Origin: Clostridia bacterium
GTDB taxonomy: Bacteria > Bacillota > Clostridia > TANB77 > RGIG9151
Reading direction: 5' to 3'
Assembly: GCA_017450465.1 (NCBI GenBank)
Contig: JAFSUW010000005.1
Span: 1-32,799 of the forward strand
Length of the DNA: 32,799 bases
Position 1 is the stretch's first letter. The number at the start of each line of letters is the position of its first letter. The notes under the pieces are model-generated. The model did no database searches. It saw only the letters and a program-made list of their open reading frames with translations, and was not told the origin of the DNA. This document shows, piece after piece, positions 16,098-23,708 of this stretch. Both the position numbers and the translations under genes were made by a program.

Positions 16098-17630
16098 TTA
16101 CGCATTTACTACGTCTCCTTCTACTACTTTTGCATATGTATTACTCAAATCTTTTCTCATTTCATCGTAGTTATCAAGAAGTTTAACGAAAACATTTACT
16201 ATTTCTGGGTCAAACTGTGTTCCTCGGCCATTTACTAATTGCTCAATTGCCGTAGATAACTCAAGTTTTGTTCTATATACTCTATCTGATGTCATTGCAT
16301 CAAATGCATCGGCTACAGATATTATTCTTGCTAAGAAAGGTATTTCGTCACCTTTTAAGCCCTCTGGATATCCACGTCCATCATATCTTTCATGATGATA
16401 TTTTACAAGTGGTACAACATCCTTAAACATTGACATTGCAGATAAAATATTTGCACCTTTTACTGGGTGTTTCTTTATTTCTGCATATTCTGCATCATCT
16501 AATTTTGCATTTTTAAGTAATATATCATCGTTTGTACCTATCTTACCTATATCATGGAATATACCACCAATTTTTAACGTTTCTATCTCCTCATCAGAAA
16601 GTTCCATAGCACGGCCGATTTTTTCTGCATAATATGCAACTCTATCTGAGTGGCCTCTTGTGTAATAGTCTTTTGCATCAACCGTCAAACGAAGTGTTTC
16701 GATTGCATCCATATAACGTTTTTTGAGTTCTGCATATGTTGCATTTAACTCATCATTCTTTATATTAACTATCGAATGCATATACGCATTATTTATAGCC
16801 GCTGCTGCTTGATTTGCATAGATGTTTAAGAGTTTTAAGCCATCTTGATATTCTGTACTTTCGATATAAATTACTCCAAGATTTAAGCCATTTTCTATTG
16901 TAAGCGGTATTATAACACCGGACTCTAATTCCATAATTTTATTGTCACTTCTTGCTTTACCTATGTTGTCCATAAAATCAATAGAAAGATTACCCATAAA
17001 AGTATTAATGTCTGTGTTATAATTGCCTATACCACTAAAGATACTCTTTTTATCCTTATCTTTATCTAAGTTTATATCATCTGCTAAAATAAATGCATTT
17101 GAGCTATAAACTAAAGGCATAAGTTGTGTAAGAATTTCTTTTAATATGTCATCTATTGGCTGCAATTGATAAATTTTTGGAATTGCCTCAATTATTTTAT
17201 TAAGTCCATCTTTGAACTTTGCAATTGTTCTTTTTTGAGCAATAGTTTTTATTGCGGATTCAATAAATAATGTAAGTTGGTCAAATTTATCACTTTTCTC
17301 GCAATACCCTTGAATATCAAAATTTTCTAATGTTTCAAGTGGTGGTGCAAGATCTTTATGACCTGTTAAGAATAATATGTATATATCCGGATCAAACTTT
17401 CTTACTTCTTCAACAACTTCATCACCGTTTAATGGTTCCATAATATAGTCTAATATCATTAAATCATATTTCTCGTTTCGAAGTTTTTCTATCGCATCAA
17501 CTGGATTTGTAACGCCCACATATTCGTAACCTTTTCTTTGAAGTAATATAGAGATTGAATCAATAATGCCCAAATCATCGTCAACGACCATAACTTTGTA
17601 TGTTTCGCCCAAGGCCTTACCTCTACGCAT
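16098..17630 (-). CDS. Response regulator, REC-DUF3369-HD-GYP (putative c-di-GMP phosphodiesterase)
   Basis: The protein has three parts. The receiver domain (about 11-125) has the acidic pocket D17-D18-D19, the phosphoacceptor D61 in LMILDY and the Lys in CEKSD. A GAF-like DUF3369 region follows (about 140-300). The HD-GYP domain (about 310-490) has FHDIGKIG and the full HHERYDGRGYPEGLKG signature. HD-GYP domains of this kind hydrolyse c-di-GMP, and these residues suggest an active enzyme. No partner histidine kinase is adjacent. The ATG has GGGGGGAG upstream. Its upstream region carries both a sigma-D-like motif and a TATAAT box, consistent with a role in switching between motility and surface life, which is inference. 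Confidence 0.9.
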   Translation of the reverse strand: MRRGKALGETYKVMVVDDDLGIIDSISILLQRKGYEYVGVTNPVDAIEKLRNEKYDLMILDYIMEPLNGDEVVEEVRKFDPDIYILFLTGHKDLAPPLETLENFDIQGYCEKSDKFDQLTLFIESAIKTIAQKRTIAKFKDGLNKIIEAIPKIYQLQPIDDILKEILTQLMPLVYSSNAFILADDINLDKDKDKKSIFSGIGNYNTDINTFMGNLSIDFMDNIGKARSDNKIMELESGVIIPLTIENGLNLGVIYIESTEYQDGLKLLNIYANQAAAAINNAYMHSIVNIKNDELNATYAELKKRYMDAIETLRLTVDAKDYYTRGHSDRVAYYAEKIGRAMELSDEEIETLKIGGIFHDIGKIGTNDDILLKNAKLDDAEYAEIKKHPVKGANILSAMSMFKDVVPLVKYHHERYDGRGYPEGLKGDEIPFLARIISVADAFDAMTSDRVYRTKLELSTAIEQLVNGRGTQFDPEIVNVFVKLLDNYDEMRKDLSNTYAKVVEGDVVNA

Positions 17631-17644
17631 TTTACTCCCCCCTT

Positions 17645-17689
17645 ATTATACTGCAATTAAGATATCGGCAAAAACTAGTAAAAAAGTTA
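17645..17689 (-). promoter_or_regulatory. Promoter region of the HD-GYP gene, with sigma-D-like motif
   Basis: On the minus strand GCCGATAT (17662-17669) is a perfect sigma-D -10 element, with TAAC 16 bases upstream in place of TAAA. A separate TATAAT (17645-17650) close to the ribosome binding site could be a sigma-A -10 box, although no clear -35 is seen for it. Confidence 0.45.
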
Positions 17690-17739
17690 ATAATTTTTAA
17701 TAAATTTTAAAAAAATATGTGGTCACGAGGAACAGGTTT

Positions 17740-17827
17740 GTCAGAAGGGACGGGGGCAACTGACCACATTTATGTCAATTGTCGTTGTTTACCATAAAAG
17801 TTGTCAATTGCCCCCGTCCCTTCTGAC
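17740..17827. repeat. 88-bp palindromic repeat with 20-bp perfect arms
   Basis: GTCAGAAGGGACGGGGGCAA at 17740-17759 is repeated exactly in inverted orientation at 17808-17827. Within it lie further AACTGAC/GTCAATT segments. The arms are GC-rich in an AT-rich region. No protein is encoded. The hairpin may also stop transcription of the TauE/SafE genes, for which no other terminator is visible. Confidence 0.75.
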
Positions 17828-17867
17828 CACGCATTCCCGTTTTTGGCTGTTTTTATTTGCAGTTCAC

Positions 17868-18212
17868 CTATTTTTTCTTTAGCATAATTATTCCAACTAC
17901 TATTACATAAAATCCAAATAATTTTTTTAATATTTCTGTTGTTATGTTATTCGCAACTACCGCTCCGATTACTGTGGGTAGCAATCCCCAAAATATTATT
18001 TGTCTTGATATCTTGTAATCTATATTTTTATCTTTTCTATAAACATACAGTGAAAATGTTGCTGTTAACACATAATATATTAAATTTATCCCTTGAAGTC
18101 CTACTTGTGGAATTTTTGTTAAGTGGCTTAATATAGTAACTAAAACTATTCCTCCACCCATCGCAATGCCACTTACAATACCCGCAAGTATGCCTGTTAA
18201 AAATATTACCAT
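17868..18212 (-). CDS. TauE/SafE permease, second half-length subunit
   Basis: A 114-aa membrane protein with about four helices. It has the TauE/SafE half-repeat pattern: an N-terminal LAGIVSGIAMGGG motif, QGINLIYYVLTATFSLYVY in the middle, and a final helix ending in Lys residues. Full-length TauE/SafE proteins have two such halves in one chain of about 250 residues; here this half is separate. The ATG has AGAGGG upstream. It starts nine bases after the stop codon of the first half. The family is thought to export anions such as sulfite or sulfonates, but the substrate here cannot be judged. Confidence 0.8.
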   Translation of the reverse strand: MVIFLTGILAGIVSGIAMGGGIVLVTILSHLTKIPQVGLQGINLIYYVLTATFSLYVYRKDKNIDYKISRQIIFWGLLPTVIGAVVANNITTEILKKLFGFYVIVVGIIMLKKK

Positions 18213-18221
18213 TTATCCCTC

Positions 18222-18566
18222 TCAATAAAATAATATTCTTATTCCTGAAAAAATTAAAAATAACGAAAGCGATATTTTTAGTATCCCTCTTGGTATATAC
18301 TTTACTAATTTAGCGCCTATTATTCCACCTACTATTCCACCTACACTTACATACCACATAATTTGCAAACTACCTACACTTTTAAAATAAAAAATAGAGC
18401 TTATTATCGATAAAAATAATACGCTCATAATTGTAGTTCCTCGTGATTTTACATCATCCATATTGAAAACAGAAATAAGTGTAGGCAAAATAATCATGCC
18501 GGCTCCCGAACCAAATAGGCCATTTACGAACCCAGCAACTATTCCTACAAAACTTAGTAGCATCAT
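18222..18566 (-). CDS. TauE/SafE permease, first half-length subunit
   Basis: A 114-aa membrane protein with about four helices, corresponding to the other half of a TauE/SafE transporter: GIVAGFVNGLFGSGAGMIILP at the start, a central DDVKSRGTTIMSVLFLS segment and VGGIVGGIIGAKLVKYIP later. The ATG follows AAGGAG closely. It is preceded by a 31-aa membrane peptide gene and followed by the second half. Both halves have their own ribosome binding sites and stop codons and equal length, which argues for a true two-gene transporter and against a recent nonsense mutation. Confidence 0.8.
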   Translation of the reverse strand: MMLLSFVGIVAGFVNGLFGSGAGMIILPTLISVFNMDDVKSRGTTIMSVLFLSIISSIFYFKSVGSLQIMWYVSVGGIVGGIIGAKLVKYIPRGILKISLSLFLIFSGIRILFY

Positions 18567-18578
18567 TTTACTCCTTAC

Positions 18579-18674
18579 TTAAAACCACCTCAAATACATT
18601 ACTGAAGTCGCTAAAAATGATAAAACTATTATGATTGCTATTATCCTAACTATTAATTTTCTTTTATCTGACAT
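18579..18674 (-). CDS. 31-aa single-pass membrane peptide
   Basis: A short ORF, MSDKRKLIVRIIAI followed by a hydrophobic helix and ending YLRWF. The basic N-terminus, one membrane segment of about 19 residues (9-27) and short tail are typical of small bacterial membrane peptides. AAGGA lies nine bases upstream of the ATG, and a reasonable promoter lies about 40 bases upstream. Its stop codon lies just upstream of the ribosome binding site of the first TauE/SafE half, so it leads that operon. It could be a regulatory or accessory subunit of the split transporter; I cannot assign a family. Confidence 0.65.
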   Translation of the reverse strand: MSDKRKLIVRIIAIIIVLSFLATSVMYLRWF

Positions 18675-18713
18675 TTATATCATTCCTTTTTTTATAAGTT
18701 TTTATGTATTTTT

Positions 18714-18742
18714 ATGATAGCATTTTTTTATTTTTATTGCAA
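18714..18742 (-). promoter_or_regulatory. Promoter of the small peptide-TauE/SafE operon
   Basis: On the minus strand it reads TTGCAA, 17 bases, TATCAT, about 40 bases upstream of the 31-aa gene. The rest of the gap 18743-18890 is AT-rich with nothing convincing apart from the recO terminator. Confidence 0.5.
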
Positions 18743-18891
18743 ATAAAATAATTTGTACATGCATAAAAATTCATTACTTGCATATAATATTATTATTGAG
18801 TTAGTAATACTACTTTTTATAAATTCTGCTTTGTTTTTTGTATTACAACTCATTTCATAGCCTCATTTTTATGGGGCATAGATTTTGTTTT

Positions 18892-18924
18892 AAAAACAGA
18901 CTAGTTTTTTAGTCTGTTTTTAAT
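18892..18924 (-). terminator. Terminator overlapping the recO stop codon
   Basis: On the minus strand AAAAACAGACTA pairs with TAGTCTGTTTTT. The TAA stop codon of recO lies inside the left arm of the stem. Confidence 0.8.
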
Positions 18925-19619
18925 ATTTCTGTATAAAGTTTTGTAAAAATGTCTATTTCTTTTGAAATATCCTCTATCACATTAAATGAAAATACATTTT
19001 TTAAGTTACTGCCTATAATATACCTTATTGCCGCTATCGTTCCCTCTTGCAAGCTCAGATCTTTTTTATTACTACACTCTCTACACTTTAATCCATGCGT
19101 TTTTAACGAAAATGCTACCAAGTTTTCTCTCTTACCACACTCTGTGCACTGACTAAAATTCGGCACATAACCAAGATAGCAAAACATCTTTATCATAAAT
19201 ACGTCTTTAATAAGATTTATATTCTTACCATCTAATGTCAATATATATAGTGTATTTAGCAAAAGTTTTATTATATTAATGGAAACATCTTCGTTTTCCA
19301 AAACATATTCTTTTGTGAATCTTACACATTCCATCGCACATTCGATTTTATCGAAATCATTTCTAAGAGGATAAAATGATTCAATAAGTTCCGCCGAATT
19401 TATGTAATATATGTCGCCACTACCCTTAAAAAGCAAAAAATCGCTAAATGCAAAAATTTGAGAAGACGCAAGAAATCTACTCTGTATTCTTCTTGCGCCT
19501 TTTGCTATACAACTTATTTTACCAAGATTATAAGTAAGAATTGTAAGTATTTTATCTGTTTCTGAATAATTTGTCTCTGCTAAAACTACTCCCTTTGTTT
19601 TTATAAGTTTGGTATTCAC
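18909..19619 (-). CDS. recO: DNA repair protein RecO
   Basis: RecO works with RecF and RecR to load RecA at gaps in DNA. The 236-aa protein has the N-terminal OB-fold domain (KTKGVVLAETNYSETDKILTILTYNLGKISCIAKGARR, about 6-45), a helical middle and a zinc-finger-like CTECGKRENL...CRECSNK region (about 158-183). Length is normal. The start is GTG 19619, overlapping the TGA stop codon of yqzL (GTGA), with GAGGTG upstream; such overlap implies translational coupling. Last gene of the era-yqzL-recO unit. Confidence 0.92.
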   Translation of the reverse strand: MNTKLIKTKGVVLAETNYSETDKILTILTYNLGKISCIAKGARRIQSRFLASSQIFAFSDFLLFKGSGDIYYINSAELIESFYPLRNDFDKIECAMECVRFTKEYVLENEDVSINIIKLLLNTLYILTLDGKNINLIKDVFMIKMFCYLGYVPNFSQCTECGKRENLVAFSLKTHGLKCRECSNKKDLSLQEGTIAAIRYIIGSNLKNVFSFNVIEDISKEIDIFTKLYTEILKTD

Positions 19620-19759
19620 TCTTTCACCTCTACCTCATCTTCTGCATTTGTTAATTCTTCTGCCATTTCATTTATTAGTTTTTCATTCTTTTTATATCTT
19701 AAATAATCTTCAACAGCCCCTGTAAGCAAAAACTTTTTCCAATATTTATCTTCCTTCAT
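19616..19759 (-). CDS. yqzL: YqzL-like small protein
   Basis: A 47-aa protein whose N-terminus, YWKKFLLTGAVEDYLRYKK, fits the YqzL pattern (aromatic-W-K-x-F-x-x-TG-x-x-x-x-YL-x-YK), in the position where yqzL lies in B. subtilis, between era and recO. The start is ATG 19759, because GGGGGT lies eight bases upstream; a longer in-frame reading of 65 aa overlaps the end of era. The acidic C-terminal tail is variable. Function is unknown. Confidence 0.75.
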   Translation of the reverse strand: MKEDKYWKKFLLTGAVEDYLRYKKNEKLINEMAEELTNAEDEVEVKE

Positions 19760-19809
19760 AAAAAGTAACCCCCTGTAAATAGGATTACTTTTCTTTTTAT
19801 TTTTATACA

Positions 19810-20703
19810 TCATTCCATAAATTTTAATTTACGAAGTTCTGCTTCGTCATCACGCCAACCAGGGCGCACTTTTACCCAAAGTTCTAGGAAAACTTTCATA
19901 CCTAAAAATTCCTCTATGCTACCTCTTGCCCTGCTACCAATATTTTTAAGCATGCTTCCACCTTTACCGATAATTATTGCCTTATGCGAATCTTTTTCAC
20001 AGTAAATAGTCGCTCCGATATCTGTTATCTCACGTCCTACACGCTTTTTCATTTTTTCTACTTCGATAGCAATACCATGCGGTATTTCATCATCAAGTAA
20101 TTCTAATGCTTTTTCACGTATAATTTCAGCCACAATCGAACGTTCTGGACTATCTGTTATTATATCTTCAGGATAATATTTTGGCCCATAAGGAAGCATC
20201 TTTACAACAGTTTCTTTCACTAAGTCTATTCCCTCACCAGTCCTTGCTGATACAGGAATTATTTCATTAAAATTATACAATTTTTTATATTCTTCAATTA
20301 TTTTTAAAATTTTACTTTTATCTTTAATTCTATCTATTTTGTTAAGTAGCAAAATTACTGGTGCCTCAACTTTATTTAGTTTGCCCAAAAAGAGGTCGTT
20401 TGGCTCATCACGAAGTACATCTATTACCGCCAAAACCACATCAGTTCCGCTGATAGAATCATTTATACTCTTGTCCATAATTTTGCCGAGTTTATTTTTA
20501 GTTTTATTAACACCAGGAGTATCAACAAAAATTATTTGATACTCGTCTGTTGTTATTATCCCATTTATCGCATTACGCGTTGTTTGTGGCTTTATTGATG
20601 TTATTGCCACTTTTTCGCCAATTAAACTATTTAACAGTGTAGATTTCCCTACACTTGGGCTTCCTATTATCGCAACAAAACCCGATTTGAAACTTTGTGT
20701 CAT
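19810..20703 (-). CDS. era: GTPase Era
   Basis: Era is an essential GTPase that binds the 3' end of 16S rRNA during small-subunit assembly. The G domain (about 7-170) shows G1 GSPSVGKST (Ser replaces the usual Asn in the loop), G3 DTPG and G4 NKID. The KH domain at the C-terminus contains IIGKGGSMLKNIGSRARGSIEEFLG. Length (297 aa) is normal. AAAGGA lies upstream of the ATG. It starts 17 bases after the end of thyX with no terminator between, so they are probably cotranscribed. Confidence 0.96.
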   Translation of the reverse strand: MTQSFKSGFVAIIGSPSVGKSTLLNSLIGEKVAITSIKPQTTRNAINGIITTDEYQIIFVDTPGVNKTKNKLGKIMDKSINDSISGTDVVLAVIDVLRDEPNDLFLGKLNKVEAPVILLLNKIDRIKDKSKILKIIEEYKKLYNFNEIIPVSARTGEGIDLVKETVVKMLPYGPKYYPEDIITDSPERSIVAEIIREKALELLDDEIPHGIAIEVEKMKKRVGREITDIGATIYCEKDSHKAIIIGKGGSMLKNIGSRARGSIEEFLGMKVFLELWVKVRPGWRDDEAELRKLKFME

Positions 20704-20720
20704 ATTATTGTCCTTTCAAA

Positions 20721-21875
20721 TTATATAAGTCTTTTTAATGTTTTACCTTCATTAAATCCACAATCACTTGTGCATTTAAAATCACCAAATGTGCATCTTG
20801 CGCCCTTTGTATAACGCGCTATATCCATTTTTAGTGGATGATTTTCTTTTTCGAGTGCAGCTTGATATTTAAGTAATGTTGCCCTACTTTGATTGCATAT
20901 TTCAAGTTGTGCATTTGTGCAAATTCTTTCTTTTAGTTTTAATATAAAGTTTTCATAAGTACCACGTTCATTTATTAAAACCATCATACCTTGTGGAAGT
21001 AAATCTGCAACAGATTTTATATCGCAAATCCAATCGGCTTTTAACTTCTCATCTTCTTCGATAATTGGTGGAACAAAGAACTCGTCATCTTTAAGTGGTG
21101 CTATCTCATAAGAAATTGTTCTATGTCTTTGCGCTTGTGCAAATTCAGCAAAAGATCCCTTATATGTTGTACAATACACATCTCCAAAATATTCTTGTTT
21201 ATTTAATGAATCATATATAAGTGAAAAACCACGGCTCTTATTATCTTCATATAAGCCCTCTTCAATGTAACCTGTAGTTTCTAATTTTTCTTTAAACTCT
21301 TTAAGTGAAGGAATTAAAGCCTTTACTATTCTGTTCTCACTTGTACTATTCATAAGCTTTGTAACCCAACCATATATATAATTAAGTTGACGATATGATA
21401 CTGTATAAATCATAGTTGTTTTAGTCAAAACAGAAATTAGGTATCTACTATTTTCTTGGGCAAGTTTGGTAACTTTTTTAGGGTTCATCTCTGGATATTT
21501 TGCTAAAATCTTCTCTTCAAAAATGGCTTGCCATTTGTTGTAAAGTGCCTCTTCTTTTTCAGTTGGCTTCATTCTTGTATATCTTGCCGATTTTTCGGAG
21601 GTTGTATACATTTTTTCGTTATTAATTAACATAGCAAGAAGTTTTGGAATGTCCTCTAATTCTAGTGTTATGTAATTGTGGTCAAAAACGCTATGATGTC
21701 CTCCAGACTTTGTCATAATAATACGTCTATTTGTTTTTTCCTTATCCTCATTCATAAGCGTTTCAAAATTATCTGCCATATAGCAAACACCAGCACAATG
21801 GCCACTAAATTCGTTAAACTCTTCTTTACTTGTAATGTTTCCTGGTTTAGTTGATGCAATTACTTTTATTTCCAT
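20721..21875 (-). CDS. thyX: ThyX-like FAD-dependent thymidylate synthase, double-length form
   Basis: ThyX makes dTMP from dUMP using FAD and methylenetetrahydrofolate. The 384-aa product is well above the usual 220-270. The first half has the ThyX layout: SGGHHSVFDHNYITLEL (57-73), then TTSEKSARYTR (91-101), matching the end of the signature RHRxxSxNExSxRY but with the RHR replaced, and ENSRYLISVLTKTT (141-154). The second half has QRHRTISYE (249-257), matching the beginning of the signature, then KLKERICTNAQLEICNQ. Three cysteines lie near the end (C361, C368, C372). The start is ATG 21875, with GGGGTGA upstream. The family call is good; whether the enzyme makes dTMP is less certain because the signature is split. 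Confidence 0.75.
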   Translation of the reverse strand: MEIKVIASTKPGNITSKEEFNEFSGHCAGVCYMADNFETLMNEDKEKTNRRIIMTKSGGHHSVFDHNYITLELEDIPKLLAMLINNEKMYTTSEKSARYTRMKPTEKEEALYNKWQAIFEEKILAKYPEMNPKKVTKLAQENSRYLISVLTKTTMIYTVSYRQLNYIYGWVTKLMNSTSENRIVKALIPSLKEFKEKLETTGYIEEGLYEDNKSRGFSLIYDSLNKQEYFGDVYCTTYKGSFAEFAQAQRHRTISYEIAPLKDDEFFVPPIIEEDEKLKADWICDIKSVADLLPQGMMVLINERGTYENFILKLKERICTNAQLEICNQSRATLLKYQAALEKENHPLKMDIARYTKGARCTFGDFKCTSDCGFNEGKTLKRLI

Positions 21876-21911
21876 ATTATCACCCCATCTTTTAATTTGG
21901 TTTAATTTTAT

Positions 21912-21936
21912 CATTTGAATTTTAATTTAGCAAGTA
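21912..21936. repeat. Flanking direct repeat of the duplicated island, left copy
   Basis: This 25-bp sequence (core TTTGAATTTTAATTTAGC) is identical to 24206-24230, at the other end of the island, and a diverged copy lies at about 23343-23366. The three copies mark the edges of the two duplication units. Confidence 0.6.
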
Positions 21937-21938
21937 TA

Positions 21939-21967
21939 TAAAAAGGGCGATTTAATAATCGCCCTTA
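21939..21967 (-). terminator. Terminator after the CYTH gene
   Basis: On the minus strand AAGGGCGAT and ATCGCCCTT form a stem, followed by TTTTA, just after the CYTH stop codon. Confidence 0.8.
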
Positions 21968-21969
21968 CA

Positions 21970-22548
21970 TTATTCTGGTATTCCAAACCTAGCTAAATGA
22001 CCATTTTTATATCTTATATCACTTGTAACATCTTTTATTACCCAGTCTGGTGTTTCAAATGCCCTTGCTTTTTCTTCATCATCAAACTCTATTTCCATAT
22101 AAGCAAGTCCTTCTAATTCATTTTCAAATTTATCAATTTCTATAATAATTCCTTTTTCAAAAATCTGATATCTTGTCTTAATAATAGCATTTCCTTCTTG
22201 CTTGGTTAGCAGATGATTATACTCTTCTTCATTTATGTAATATTCTTTTTCATCTCTTGTAAGTCCATCTACCGACATATCTGATTTTACTGTCAAAATA
22301 TATCTTTCACCATCATTTATATTTCGAACCCTAATTTCTGGTGAGAAGTTTAAATATGTTTGTACTATTTTTAAACTTGCAGCTTTACTTAAATCATATG
22401 GCACATCATCTATATTTATAAGCCATTTTCTTTCTATTTCTGCCCCTGTATCTTCCATCATTGGCATATTTATTATAAGTAAATATGCAATAACTACGAT
22501 ACAAATACATAACAAACTTGATAAAATTGTAATTATTTTCTTTTGCAT
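21970..22548 (-). CDS. Membrane-anchored CYTH-domain protein
   Basis: One N-terminal membrane helix (about 5-26) precedes a CYTH domain (about 35-192). The ExExK signature is present as E37-I-E39-R-K41, followed by RVRNINDGERYILTVKS, DEKEYYINEEEY, EIDKFENELEGLAYMEIEF and a C-terminal DVTSDIRYKNGHLA. These match the bacterial EIERKWLI-type CYTH proteins, which bind and often hydrolyse tripolyphosphate. Those are normally cytoplasmic; with this anchor and a short N-terminus the domain may face outwards, but topology is uncertain. The ATG has AAAAGGAG upstream. It lies downstream of a small-membrane-protein pair in the duplicated island, and the first codons of a second CYTH copy survive at 23366-23416. 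Confidence 0.82.
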   Translation of the reverse strand: MQKKIITILSSLLCICIVVIAYLLIINMPMMEDTGAEIERKWLINIDDVPYDLSKAASLKIVQTYLNFSPEIRVRNINDGERYILTVKSDMSVDGLTRDEKEYYINEEEYNHLLTKQEGNAIIKTRYQIFEKGIIIEIDKFENELEGLAYMEIEFDDEEKARAFETPDWVIKDVTSDIRYKNGHLARFGIPE

Positions 22549-22566
22549 TTTCTATACTCCTTTTGC

Positions 22567-22866
22567 CTACTGAATTAAACTACATAATATATAAATCATA
22601 CCCGAAATTGCTAAATAAACTATAAAAAATTCTAAGAAATTAAATAGTAATACTCTTATTCCACCTTTTTTATTTTTAATTTCAATGATACTTTTGATAA
22701 TAAAAATACAAATCGCAATTAGGAACATCAGAGTAAGAAACAATAATAAAATATTATATGATGGACTATGATAATACTCATGAGGGACTACCGCATTAGA
22801 AAAAGTCAATAAAAATAACTTCATATTACAAATCAGTGCAATTAAAAATTTATTAAGTTTTTTCAA
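22567..22866 (-). CDS. Unknown small membrane protein, duplication unit 1
   Basis: A 99-aa protein with three predicted membrane helices: about 5-25 (possibly a signal sequence), 42-64 and 76-96. The first 28 residues are almost identical to those of the paralogue at 23430-23693, up to FSNAVVP, after which the two diverge: this copy has HEYYHSPSYN and the other a basic RREG. I start at TTG 22866, because GAGGAG lies nine bases upstream; the ATG three codons earlier is adjacent to the binding site. It lies between the 137-aa gene and CYTH and is probably cotranscribed with both. The family is not recognised. Confidence 0.65.
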   Translation of the reverse strand: MKKLNKFLIALICNMKLFLLTFSNAVVPHEYYHSPSYNILLLFLTLMFLIAICIFIIKSIIEIKNKKGGIRVLLFNFLEFFIVYLAISGMIYILCSLIQ

Positions 22867-22881
22867 TAAAATCATCTCCTC

Positions 22882-23295
22882 TTACTTATGATAATAAATA
22901 ATTTTACCATTATAATTTATGTATCCAGCACTCATGCTTGAATAACCATAGCTTGAACTTGTACCTTCAAGAATAAATCCCGTGCCTACTATTGCAAAAC
23001 CAAATACTATTGACATTATTAAATATATTAATACCATTTTTACATTATTTTTTCCCTTATTTAATATAAGCATTGTTATAAATAATATTATTGGAACAAC
23101 ATACTGTAATACCTGTAAAACAAGTAGTAACATCGCTATCCCCTTACTCACAAATTTAACCGTTGGAGCCATATTAACATCAAGCGGTCCAAGAAAAGGT
23201 TCTATATAGCCAACTGCCACCTCTGCTAAAACACATGTGGTCAAAGTACTTAATACTATAGCAAGCATAGCAATTATTTTTATAAATTTTTTCAA
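22882..23295 (-). CDS. Unknown secreted or membrane protein with pilin-like topology, unit 1
   Basis: A 137-aa protein. It has a signal peptide (about 1-24, cleavage likely after CVLA), a short variable extracytoplasmic part, a long hydrophobic segment (about 48-78), a polar NKGKNN loop, a second hydrophobic segment (about 86-108) and a Tyr/Gly/Ser-rich tail. This layout resembles VirB2/TrbC-type pilins, but I see no diagnostic motif and no conjugation genes nearby, so that is only a possibility. The start is TTG with GGGGGGAG upstream. The last 21 residues are the same as in the paralogue at 23709-24158. Confidence 0.65.
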   Translation of the reverse strand: MKKFIKIIAMLAIVLSTLTTCVLAEVAVGYIEPFLGPLDVNMAPTVKFVSKGIAMLLLVLQVLQYVVPIILFITMLILNKGKNNVKMVLIYLIMSIVFGFAIVGTGFILEGTSSSYGYSSMSAGYINYNGKIIYYHK

Positions 23296-23365
23296 TTTGT
23301 TCTCCCCCCATATTTCGACATATTTTTCAAAAAATATTCTAACAATCGAAATTTAATTTAACAAA

Positions 23366-23416
23366 GATGCAAATACATAACAAACTTGATAAAATGATAA
23401 TTATTTTCTTTGCATA
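23366..23416 (-). pseudogene. Fossil 5' end of a second CYTH gene
   Basis: About 50 bases match the first 17 codons of the CYTH gene at 22548. The start codon is kept at 23414-23416, but one A of the AAAAGAAA run is lost, giving a stop after MQRK. The remainder of the gene is missing, and the sequence runs straight into the diverged flanking repeat. The ribosome binding site has also decayed. Confidence 0.65.
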
Positions 23417-23429
23417 GTTTATACTCATT

Positions 23430-23693
23430 CTATAAAAAAAATAAATTAACTACACCAATAATAGCCAAAGAAACTATAACGAACTCTACAAAGAGTAAAA
23501 ATATAATTTTTATATTAGATTTATTTGTTATTTCAATAATGGTTCTCAATATAAAAATACATGCTACCAAAATATTAGGCAGCCAAAATAAAAGTGTTCC
23601 CTCTCTTCGAGGGACTACCGCATTAGAAAAAGTCAATAAAAATAACTGCATATTACAAATCAGCGCAATTAAAAATTTATTAAGTTTTTTCAA
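23430..23693 (-). CDS. Unknown small membrane protein, duplication unit 2
   Basis: An 87-aa paralogue of the protein at 22567-22866. The shared N-terminus KKLNKFLIALICNM is followed by a shortened loop (VPRREGTLLF) and two more hydrophobic segments (about 35-50 and 62-85). As in unit 1, I use the TTG nine bases after GAGGAG (23693). Compared with unit 1 the middle is 12 residues shorter. Downstream there is only the CYTH fossil. Function is unknown; it is probably tied to the 149-aa protein encoded immediately upstream. Confidence 0.65.
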   Translation of the reverse strand: MKKLNKFLIALICNMQLFLLTFSNAVVPRREGTLLFWLPNILVACIFILRTIIEITNKSNIKIIFLLFVEFVIVSLAIIGVVNLFFL

Positions 23694-23708
23694 TAAAATC
23701 ATCTCCTC

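Noticed and set aside
18734-18853. 39-aa open frame (MSCNTKNKAEF...) on the minus strand with GAGG upstream
   Set aside because: It is AT-rich, has no membrane or domain pattern, and overlaps the -35 region of the TauE/SafE promoter. Not enough to call a gene.
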